From Campylobacteraceae bacterium (GTDB taxonomy: Bacteria > Campylobacterota > Campylobacteria > Campylobacterales > Sulfurovaceae): DNA of 5,650 nt. Every line of letters starts with the position of its first letter. Position 1 is the first letter of the stretch. The position numbers and the translations under genes were made by a program. The notes under the pieces are model-generated. The model ran no database searches. It had not been told where the DNA came from and was given only the letters and a program-made list of their open reading frames with translations. This document shows positions 1 to 5,650 of this stretch, piece after piece. The DNA is taken from positions 1 to 5,650 of the forward strand of contig JAMOSA010000289.1 of assembly GCA_027063325.1 (NCBI GenBank), in the 5' to 3' direction.

Positions 1-1234
1 TGTCATTACTCTTTTTGAGTTGTGTATCATAATCTTTGTCAAAATTTGGAATAGAGCCACTGTATGAGGTAGAGTTGATAATACTGTTTGCTACCCTTTT
101 TGCAAATACAGCAGCCTCAAGCAAAGAGTTTGATGCCAGTCTGTTTGCTCCGTGTACTCCTGTACATGCAGCCTCACCAGCTACATATAACCCTTCAATT
201 CCTGGTATTTTACCATACTCATCACACTCAATTCCTCCATTGGCATAGTGGAATGCAGGAGATATTGGAACTCTGTGATGAGGTAGTCTGTACCCCAAAG
301 CTTCAAAAGTCTTGGTAATATTTGGAAATCTTTGGCTAAACCACTCCTCTTCAAACATAGAAAAATCCAAATATACCTCTAATCCTGTTTTGCGTTTATA
401 ATCAAATATAGCTCTTGATACTATATCTCTACTTGCCAATTCACCTCTTTTGTCATACTCAAATAGAAATCTCTTTCCATTCTCATCTACTATATAAGCA
501 CCCTCACCACGCAAAGCTTCAGTCAATAGTAACTTTCTGGCATATGGTGTTTTGACAAATACAGTAGGGTGAAACTGCATAAACTCCATATCTTTGAGTG
601 TAATACCCTTTTCTATACAAATACCCTGAATATCTGCACTGACTGTTCTTGAGTTTGTATTGTATGCATAGAGTGATCCTATTCCACCACTGGCAATTAT
701 TACATTTTTGGCATACAGTGTCATAGGTTTATAGTTTACCATTGCTCTTATACCATAACACCTGCCACCTTCTATAAGCAGATCATATACAAGTGTATTT
801 CTCTGTAACAGATGATAATTTTGCTGCATCATAAAGTAGTGCATATATCTACCTGTTGCATCACCACCAGCATGTAAAATTCTGCTTGAAGAGTGGGCAG
901 CCTCTTTGGTAAATAGTAAATTACCATCACTATCTTTGTCAAACTCCATACCTCTGTTTATGAGATCATCTCTAAGAGATATTGACTCTTTTGACATAAT
1001 CTCTACAGCTTTTTCAAAATTGTGATAAGCTCCTGCACTTAGGGTATCTGATATATGTAGCTTAATATCTTCATTATCTAGTGCAGTTACAATACCCCCT
1101 TGGGCATAAAATGTATTACACTCCCAAGGAATATCTTTGCAAACAACCAATACTTTCATACTCTTTGGCAATTGCATAGAGGCATAAAGCCCTGCAATTC
1201 CAGCACCAATTATTATGACATCATATCTATTCAC
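1..1234 (-). CDS. nadB: L-aspartate oxidase NadB (3' end cut off by the window)
   Basis: This flavoprotein oxidises L-aspartate to iminoaspartate, the first step of de novo NAD synthesis; NadA then makes quinolinate. The visible 411 residues show the FAD-binding GAGIAG loop (residues 10-15), NTFYAQGG (40-47), the HSSSRILHAGGDATGR stretch (114-129), QFHPT (220-224), TEALRGEGA (238-246), ASRD (267-270), HYANGG (329-334) and the C-terminal FAD segment GEAACTGVHGANRLASNSL (353-371). His222, Glu244, Arg269 and His329 fall where the E. coli active-site residues are expected. The usual SGDG after the second FAD strand reads SADI (199-202). The start is GTG at 1234, the only start after an in-frame stop at 1246-1244; a weak AGG lies 8 bases upstream. 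The start lies inside the end of the upstream lipoprotein gene (8-base overlap), suggesting translational coupling. Family length is about 480-540 residues, so roughly the last 70-130 are missing at position 1. The fumarate reductase flavoprotein is the close alternative, but the motifs fit NadB better. Confidence 0.95.
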   Translation of the reverse strand, partial: MNRYDVIIIGAGIAGLYASMQLPKSMKVLVVCKDIPWECNTFYAQGGIVTALDNEDIKLHISDTLSAGAYHNFEKAVEIMSKESISLRDDLINRGMEFDKDSDGNLLFTKEAAHSSSRILHAGGDATGRYMHYFMMQQNYHLLQRNTLVYDLLIEGGRCYGIRAMVNYKPMTLYAKNVIIASGGIGSLYAYNTNSRTVSADIQGICIEKGITLKDMEFMQFHPTVFVKTPYARKLLLTEALRGEGAYIVDENGKRFLFEYDKRGELASRDIVSRAIFDYKRKTGLEVYLDFSMFEEEWFSQRFPNITKTFEALGYRLPHHRVPISPAFHYANGGIECDEYGKIPGIEGLYVAGEAACTGVHGANRLASNSLLEAAVFAKRVANSIINSTSYSGSIPNFDKDYDTQLKKSND

Positions 1235-1388
1235 TGCTACTGCCTATAGTAGTATTTGTATCTGGTTTGGTATATACAGGTGGAGCTTTGTGTCCACAAG
1301 CAGTTAGTAAAAATACAAATAGTAATGATATAATTACACTATGAAAACCAGTAAAACTATTCTTGAATCTCTTAGAGTTCAAACTCAA
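1227..1388 (-). CDS. Small LptM-like lipoprotein, non-ATG start
   Basis: A 53-residue protein with a classical lipoprotein signal. It has a basic n-region (SKRFKNS, residues 5-11), a hydrophobic core (VIISLLFVFLL, 18-28) and the lipobox LTAC with Cys31 as the predicted lipidated residue. The mature part is only 23 residues and begins CGHKAPPVYTKP, then a Thr/Ser-rich tail. The CG-x-K-x-P opening resembles LptM (YifL), a small outer-membrane lipoprotein that assists LptD/LptE assembly in E. coli; that identity is inference from a short motif. The chosen start is TTG at 1388, six bases after an AGAGG ribosome-binding site (1399-1395). A second in-frame TTG at 1382 is the alternative. No ATG or GTG exists between these and the hydrophobic core. 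Its stop overlaps the nadB GTG by 8 bases, so the two should be co-transcribed. Its first 48 bases overlap the divergent DUF721-like gene. Existence is fairly sure, the exact start less so. Confidence 0.72.
   Translation of the reverse strand: MSLNSKRFKNSFTGFHSVIISLLFVFLLTACGHKAPPVYTKPDTNTTIGSSSE
1329..1334 (+). promoter_or_regulatory. -10 box of a probable leaderless promoter for the DUF721-like/uvrC operon
   Basis: A perfect TATAAT ends six bases before ATG 1341, so transcription would be expected to begin at or next to the A of the start codon. No purine-rich ribosome-binding site is present upstream of this ATG, consistent with a leaderless mRNA. No convincing -35 box is visible; TTAGTA at 1304-1309 is poor and 19 bases away. 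Campylobacterota housekeeping promoters often lack a conserved -35. The box lies within the signal-peptide codons of the opposite-strand lipoprotein gene. TATAAT is common by chance in AT-rich DNA, hence moderate confidence. Confidence 0.5.
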
Positions 1389-1802
1389 TTTAGACCTCTC
1401 TCTCAGCGTGGTTGTTATGCTACATTCAAAAGGTTATTACCACCAAGGATACAAAAGATAATTGCCTTTGTATATGTCAAAGATGATACTCTATTTGTAG
1501 CTATAAAACACCCAGGCTATAAAATGGAGTTAGATTATAACAAAGATGTATTGAAAAGCCTATTATCATCATTTATACAAAATAGACAAGATTGTGATTT
1601 TATGAAAGCCAAAAAAGTAGCCATATTTCATACCAAATATGCTCCTATTGTTGATAATAATCGCCCAACAATACCAAAATATGCAGAGGTGGCAAGTGGT
1701 AATTTCAAAATTGATGTAAAAGACAAAGAGTTATCCCAAAGTTTTGAGAGAATCAAAGAGATTATTCAAAACCACAGAAGAAGAGCTTTGGAAAATGGAT
1801 AA
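1341..1802 (+). CDS. DUF721/DciA-like protein upstream of uvrC
   Basis: A 153-residue soluble protein with no signal peptide or membrane segment. Residues about 30-75 hold the recognisable core: a helix with FKRLLPPRIQK (29-39), then strands AFVYVKDDTLFVAIKHPGY (42-60), then KMELDYNKDVLKSLLSSF. The pattern 'T-L-F-V-x-x-x-H-P-x-x-x-E-L' followed by a helix matches the DUF721 (DciA) fold. In bacteria without DnaC, DciA helps load the DnaB replicative helicase. The Trp-containing N-terminal signature of typical DciA is not clear here, so family membership is an inference and the helicase role unproven. The C-terminal third (about 95-153) is charged and ends in a Lys/Arg/Glu-rich helix (about residues 128-150). 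The start ATG 1341 has no ribosome-binding site but follows a TATAAT box closely. Its stop codon overlaps the uvrC start by 8 bases, so the two proteins are probably made from one coupled mRNA. Confidence 0.8.
   Translation: MKTSKTILESLRVQTQFRPLSQRGCYATFKRLLPPRIQKIIAFVYVKDDTLFVAIKHPGYKMELDYNKDVLKSLLSSFIQNRQDCDFMKAKKVAIFHTKYAPIVDNNRPTIPKYAEVASGNFKIDVKDKELSQSFERIKEIIQNHRRRALENG
1395..1399 (-). promoter_or_regulatory. Ribosome-binding site deciding the TTG start of the lipoprotein gene
   Basis: On the minus strand AGAGG (within GAGAGG, 1400-1395) lies six bases before TTG at 1388, an ideal spacing. It favours TTG 1388 over TTG 1382, which would be 12 bases away. The site is inside the coding region of the divergent gene. 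Confidence 0.5.
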
Positions 1803-3603
1803 CTTACTAAAGCAGATCAAAGCATTGCCAGATATACCAGGAGTGTATCAATATTTTGACAAAAATAATAAACTATTATATATAGGCAAAGCAAAAAGTC
1901 TCAAAAAGAGAGTCAAAAGCTATTGGAGATTTACACCACATTTTAGACCAAATCCAGACTTAAATGTTAGAATACTCAAAATGCTAAATGAGACAACTTC
2001 AATACAGAGTATTGTTGTAGAGAGTGAAGAAGATGCTTTGATTTTAGAAAACTCTTTGATAAAACAACTCAAACCAAAATACAATATACTCCTAAGAGAT
2101 GATAAAACATATCCATATATCTATATAGATGAATCCAAACCATTTGCTAGATTTGAAATAACCAGAAAAGCTATAAAGGGTAAAAAGATCTCCTACTATG
2201 GACCATTTCCAAATGGTGCAAGAGAGCTTATAGATACTATATATGAACTCTATCCCCTAGTTCAAAAAAGAGGTTCACTAAAAAATAAAAAACTCTGTCT
2301 ATTTTATCAAATAGGTAAATGCTTAGGACCTTGTGAAGGTAAAGTAACCCAAAGTTACTATAATACTCTAATATCCCAAGCAAAAGAGGGGATTTTAAAT
2401 AGAGAACTTTTCATATCAAAGTTACAGCAAAAGATGCTAAAGTTAGCTTCACAAGAGAGGTTTGAAGAAGCTGCTACTATTAGAGATAAAATCAAAGCCA
2501 TAGAGTCTTTGCAGATAAAATCTGGTATAGATTTAGCAAATGGTGCTGAGTATGATATATTTGCAATAGATACAAATGGTAACAATATGGGTGTTGTTGT
2601 AAGAATATTTCTAAGAGATGGCAAAATAGCCTCTTCAAACCATAGCTTCTTTAGAATTGCACAACACTATGATATATCCTCTATATATAGACAAAGTCTG
2701 CTCGATTTTTACAAAGAGGATTCTATACATATTGTAAAAGAGATACTAATATCAGATGAAATTGAAGATATACAGAGTCTGCAATCAACAATCAGTAAAA
2801 GATTAAATAAAAAAGTATCTATAAGCATACCAAAAAGGGGCAATAGATACAAAATGATAGAGTTAGCCAAAAAGAATGCTTCAGAACTACTCAGACAAAA
2901 AGAGCAAAACAGACCAAAAGTGGAGATTCAAAAAGATATAGCAAAATTGTTTGAATTAGATACAATACCTTGGAGAGTGGAAGTATTTGACAACTCTCAC
3001 CATATGGGTGAAGCACCTGTTGGGGCAATGGTTGTATATGATGAAAATAGCTGGGATAAATCCAGTTATAGAAGGTACCAATTAACAAGTAGTGATGAGT
3101 ATCACCAGATGATGGAGATGCTCCAAAGAAGAATAAGTGATTTTGACAAAGAGCCACCACCTGATATGTGGTTGCTTGATGGTGGTACAACACTACTGAA
3201 ACTAGCTCATAGCCTATTATTGCAAGTAGGTGTAGATATAAAGCTTTTGGCAATAGCAAAAGAGAAAATTGATGCAAAAGCCCATAGAGCAAAAGGGAGT
3301 GCAAAAGATATAATCTATTCACTTGATAAAGAGTACAGACTAATGCCAAGTGATAAAAGGTTGCAATGGTTACAAAGGCTCAGAGATGAAGCACATAGAT
3401 TTGCAATAACATATCACAGAAACAAAAAACAAAAAGATAATCTTCAAAGCCAACTGCTAAACAAAAAAGGAATTGGCCCAGCTACTATAAAAAAACTTCT
3501 TAGTTATTTTGGTAGCTTTGAAGCTATCAATCAAGCCTCATTTGAGGACATTGCAAAAGTTACAAACAAAAAAGTAGCTAATATAATTGCTAACTCAAAA
3601 TAA
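1795..3603 (+). CDS. uvrC: UvrABC system protein C (excinuclease subunit UvrC)
   Basis: UvrC makes both incisions around a DNA lesion after UvrA/UvrB recognition in nucleotide excision repair. The 602-residue product has the normal length. The N-terminal GIY-YIG nuclease spans about 10-95: GVY (16-18), YIGKAKSLKKR (29-39) and Glu76, so Tyr29, Arg39 and Glu76 sit as in the Thermotoga enzyme. A Cys region follows (Cys168, Cys176, Cys180). The UVR domain that binds UvrB is about 204-239 (ERFEEAATIRDKI). The C-terminal RNase H-like nuclease has FDNSHHMG (Asp399), LLDGG (Asp462) and LRDEAHRFAI (Asp531). Tandem helix-hairpin-helix motifs end the protein (GIGPATIKKLLSYFGS, 559-574). ATG 1795 was chosen because homology begins just after it; an in-frame ATG at 1744 would add 17 residues read through the upstream gene. 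The first of the four E. coli Fe-S cysteines has no counterpart. The gene overlaps the DUF721-like stop by 8 bases and ends just before a hairpin terminator. Confidence 0.97.
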   Translation: MDNLLKQIKALPDIPGVYQYFDKNNKLLYIGKAKSLKKRVKSYWRFTPHFRPNPDLNVRILKMLNETTSIQSIVVESEEDALILENSLIKQLKPKYNILLRDDKTYPYIYIDESKPFARFEITRKAIKGKKISYYGPFPNGARELIDTIYELYPLVQKRGSLKNKKLCLFYQIGKCLGPCEGKVTQSYYNTLISQAKEGILNRELFISKLQQKMLKLASQERFEEAATIRDKIKAIESLQIKSGIDLANGAEYDIFAIDTNGNNMGVVVRIFLRDGKIASSNHSFFRIAQHYDISSIYRQSLLDFYKEDSIHIVKEILISDEIEDIQSLQSTISKRLNKKVSISIPKRGNRYKMIELAKKNASELLRQKEQNRPKVEIQKDIAKLFELDTIPWRVEVFDNSHHMGEAPVGAMVVYDENSWDKSSYRRYQLTSSDEYHQMMEMLQRRISDFDKEPPPDMWLLDGGTTLLKLAHSLLLQVGVDIKLLAIAKEKIDAKAHRAKGSAKDIIYSLDKEYRLMPSDKRLQWLQRLRDEAHRFAITYHRNKKQKDNLQSQLLNKKGIGPATIKKLLSYFGSFEAINQASFEDIAKVTNKKVANIIANSK

Positions 3604-3604
3604 A

Positions 3605-3625
3605 ATGGGGTTTATTAGACCCCAT
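3605..3625. terminator. Hairpin terminator shared by convergent uvrC and nirF-like genes
   Basis: A perfect 7-bp stem (ATGGGGT at 3605-3611 pairs with ACCCCAT at 3619-3625) encloses a 7-base loop. It sits in the 40-base gap between two convergent genes, one base after the uvrC stop codon. Read on the minus strand the stem is followed by TTTATTTT, a good U tract, so it is strongest as a terminator for the nirF-like operon. On the plus strand it is followed only by CTTTG, so for uvrC it is weaker. Confidence 0.8.
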
Positions 3626-3643
3626 CTTTGATAATTATTAAAA

Positions 3644-4804
3644 CTATTTACTACCATTTTCATCTTTTTTTTCAAATATAAAGATACCAGATGGTTTTGG
3701 TACTGGCCACTCTATATTCAACCACCATTTATTGGGATCATCACCTGTAATTTTATAAGCTTGAACAGTATCCTTATCATTTACACTAAAATATATATAT
3801 TTACCCATTGGAGACCATCTTACATGTAGTATCATTCCAGGGAATTTCATAGTGCGTACAACTTTTAACTCTTTTGCATCTACTATCTGAACAACTGGAA
3901 ACTTTTTACCGCTAAATGTAACTGCCAGCCACTTTTTGTTTGGGCTTAGTGATGTAAAAACTGGATTACCATCTACATCTATTGATTTTATATAGTTGAA
4001 GTTATGGTCAAATACAAATACCTTTTTATTACCAACAGCCGGAATAAAGAAGTATTTTCCACTGATACTCCAAAATCCAAAGTGAGGTACTTTCAAAATC
4101 CTCTCTTTTGTCTCCATCTTTAATGGAACTTTTTTGTAGTGCATATTATCAAGATTTAATACACCAATATTTTTTGAATTAAAAAAACCTACTACATAGA
4201 GGTTTTTATCTATCATTGCATCAAATGGTACTTCACCAGCTTTTTCAATCTTTTTATATAACTCAAATTTGGGTGTTTTTGCCTTTGGCGTTGTATCTGT
4301 CATAATCCATAATTCATCACTATCCATACAGGCAAATACCAAATAATCTTTATACTCTTTGATCCCTACATTTCTACTACCAGTTTTAATTGTCTGCAAA
4401 GGATTTAAATCTCTGTCTAAAATCTCTACTGTTTTATTGTCATAGTTGGCTACAGCTACATAGTTGTCACCCACTACAAACCCTATTGCACTCTTTGAGG
4501 TTTTATACTCTTTGAGTTTTTTCTCTTTGATTGGATCGAATTTGATAATATAACCATCTCTTGTGATTACATAACCATCATTATCTCTAAACTTTACAAC
4601 TGCATGATTAAAGTTGTGCATACCTTTAATTTCATTGCTCAAGAGATTATTTTCTATTACAGCCAATGCTGAATTTTCTCTCTCTACTACAAATATTTTA
4701 TCTTTTGACTTGGGTACTGGTAATGCTTTTGATTTGGCATTTACTACAGCAGTAGCAAGACTTAAGGCAATAATCGCTGATATTGTACTTTTAATTACTC
4801 TCAT
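3644..4804 (-). CDS. nirF: NirF-like periplasmic beta-propeller (heme d1 biosynthesis type)
   Basis: A 386-residue exported protein. A Sec signal peptide covers residues 1-23 (ending VVNA, cleavage before Lys24). The rest looks like the eight-bladed propeller shared by NirF, NirN and the d1 domain of cytochrome cd1 nitrite reductase. NirF acts late in heme d1 synthesis, in the periplasm. Segments recalling NirF are NHAVVKF (66-72), TRDGYIIKFD (81-90), VAVANYDN (116-123), PFDAMI (193-198), VVGFF (204-208), VPHFGFW (239-245), FIPAVG (253-258) and VRTMKFPG near residue 310. His67 sits where NirF and cd1 carry a d1-heme-contacting histidine, and His241 matches a second conserved histidine. There is no CxxCH, which argues against NirN and NirS. 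ATG 4804 is preceded by AAAGGA with about 5-base spacing. The gene follows the cytochrome gene by 20 bases, so they are likely one operon. No other nir gene is in view, so the substrate is inferred. Confidence 0.82.
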   Translation of the reverse strand: MRVIKSTISAIIALSLATAVVNAKSKALPVPKSKDKIFVVERENSALAVIENNLLSNEIKGMHNFNHAVVKFRDNDGYVITRDGYIIKFDPIKEKKLKEYKTSKSAIGFVVGDNYVAVANYDNKTVEILDRDLNPLQTIKTGSRNVGIKEYKDYLVFACMDSDELWIMTDTTPKAKTPKFELYKKIEKAGEVPFDAMIDKNLYVVGFFNSKNIGVLNLDNMHYKKVPLKMETKERILKVPHFGFWSISGKYFFIPAVGNKKVFVFDHNFNYIKSIDVDGNPVFTSLSPNKKWLAVTFSGKKFPVVQIVDAKELKVVRTMKFPGMILHVRWSPMGKYIYFSVNDKDTVQAYKITGDDPNKWWLNIEWPVPKPSGIFIFEKKDENGSK

Positions 4805-4824
4805 TTATATCCTTTGTTTTTTTG

Positions 4825-5650
4825 TTATTTTACTATAAACTCTACTCTTTTCATAAGTATAGGCTCTTGCCACTTTTGACCTAAACCTAAAGCTGCAATA
4901 CATACATCTTTTGCCAATCTTACATACATTTGAACTACAATTTTATCTCCCTTTTTAAGAGGTGGGGTTTTGTAGTGTAGTATTTTGCTCTCATAAGCTT
5001 GTAAGTTATTGGCAAATCCTCTTTTTGTGGCATTAAATGGGACAGGTGTTATAGTACCATTTTCATCTAAATAATCTATAGTAAAAGTTCCTTGTTTATC
5101 TTCTCTTGGATCTTTTTTAAAATTACTCCATATCTCTTTGCCATCTCTATATAAAGATATTTTTAGATATTTCATTCTTGCAGCTTGAAGTATAAGCGGA
5201 TGTCCCATTTTATTTGTAATATTTATATCTATACTCTCTTTTTGTGAAGATACATTTATATCTACACTCTTTTGTCTCATCTTTTCATCGTGAATACCAG
5301 CAAAATAGTGACTTCTATGCTTCTGTCTTGATTTTCTATTCATCTTCTCTACACCACCATCAATATATGGCATATGACACTTGATACAATCTTTGCTACC
5401 TTCACCTTTGTTGGTAGCTCTAAATATTAATACACCATTTTCATTTCTTTTATGTGAATGACAACCAATACAGGCATACTTTTGATATATTGGACTCTTT
5501 ACCATCTCATGCTTATCGCTACTGTCTGGATTTTCAAGTGATCCATAGAGTGTAGGTTTTATACCCTCTACCTGTCTAGCTAACATAATATTATTTGATT
5601 GATGAGCCTCTTTGACAAATGCTATCTGATGACAATAAAAACATGATATG
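4825..5650 (-). CDS. Multiheme cytochrome c, N-terminus beyond the window
   Basis: The reading frame is open to the window edge and 274 residues are visible. The ATG at 5586 is internal, because a heme motif CFYCH precedes it in frame (visible residues 3-7). Two more CxxCH sites follow, CIGCH (60-64) and CIKCH (88-92), so at least three c-type hemes are present; more may lie upstream. A histidine-rich stretch KHRSHYFAGIHD (about 109-120) probably supplies distal heme ligands. It leads into a beta-rich C-terminal domain with NKMGHPLILQAAR (about 145-157), like the 'GH-x-x-P..R' domain at the end of several multiheme cytochromes. The protein should be periplasmic or surface exposed and carry electrons, but its signal peptide is out of view. 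It lies 20 bases upstream of the nirF-like gene on the same strand. The specific family and electron partner cannot be named from this fragment; NrfA and NapC-type proteins are not supported by what is visible. Confidence 0.9.
   Translation of the reverse strand, partial: ISCFYCHQIAFVKEAHQSNNIMLARQVEGIKPTLYGSLENPDSSDKHEMVKSPIYQKYACIGCHSHKRNENGVLIFRATNKGEGSKDCIKCHMPYIDGGVEKMNRKSRQKHRSHYFAGIHDEKMRQKSVDINVSSQKESIDINITNKMGHPLILQAARMKYLKISLYRDGKEIWSNFKKDPREDKQGTFTIDYLDENGTITPVPFNATKRGFANNLQAYESKILHYKTPPLKKGDKIVVQMYVRLAKDVCIAALGLGQKWQEPILMKRVEFIVK

Noticed and set aside
36..318. Two short plus-strand open frames (70 and 76 codons)
   Set aside because: They lie entirely antisense to well-conserved nadB codons and have no family resemblance or ribosome-binding site.
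1744..1794. An earlier in-frame ATG for uvrC at 1744
   Set aside because: It would add 17 residues inside the upstream coding region, while UvrC homology starts right after ATG 1795.
2358..2624. Minus-strand open frame of 88 codons
   Set aside because: Antisense to uvrC; the translation is low-complexity hydrophobic with no recognisable domain.
2891..3349. Minus-strand open frame of 152 codons
   Set aside because: Antisense to the conserved UvrC nuclease domain; the Leu/His/Tyr-rich translation is typical of a shadow frame.
4614..4838. Plus-strand open frame of 74 codons with a hydrophobic C-terminus
   Set aside because: It is the complement of the nirF-like signal peptide and N-terminus; the hydrophobic run comes from the T-rich gap at 4805-4824.
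4825..5586. A cytochrome gene starting at ATG 5586
   Set aside because: The frame stays open to the window edge and encodes a CFYCH heme motif upstream of this ATG; no signal peptide follows it.
1..5650. CRISPR arrays, tRNA/rRNA, riboswitches, insertion sequences or phage-like repeats
   Set aside because: No repeated unit, structured RNA pattern or transposase-like sequence was recognised; nearly all the DNA is explained by coding regions.

Overview
The window is AT-rich, gene-dense bacterial DNA. Arginine is almost always AGA or AGG and AUA isoleucine codons are common. These features, with the style of the NadB, UvrC and DUF721-like proteins, suggest a Campylobacterota (Epsilonproteobacteria) genome. 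A NirF-like protein beside a multiheme cytochrome c points to a respiring, possibly denitrifying, free-living member such as a Sulfurimonas/Sulfurovum relative. The taxon is inferred, not proven.

Layout: (1) Positions 1-1388, minus strand: nadB (L-aspartate oxidase, C-terminus cut off at the window edge) starts with GTG. It is preceded by an easily missed 53-residue lipoprotein gene with a non-ATG start, whose stop overlaps the nadB start by 8 bases. (2) Positions 1341-3603, plus strand: a small DUF721/DciA-like protein and uvrC, also joined by an 8-base overlap. The first gene has a perfect TATAAT immediately upstream and no ribosome-binding site, so it looks leaderless. Its 5' end overlaps head-to-head with the lipoprotein gene. 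(3) Positions 3605-3625: a hairpin serving as terminator between the convergent uvrC and nirF-like genes. (4) Positions 3644-5650, minus strand: a nirF-like gene preceded, 20 bases upstream, by a multiheme cytochrome c whose N-terminus lies beyond the window.

Functionally there are three units. One is NAD biosynthesis plus a possible outer-membrane-assembly lipoprotein. The second handles DNA: a candidate helicase-loader-type protein and the nucleotide-excision-repair nuclease. The third is periplasmic electron transfer and d1-type heme chemistry. No RNA genes, mobile elements or CRISPR arrays were seen. No gene-free stretch exceeds about 40 bases.
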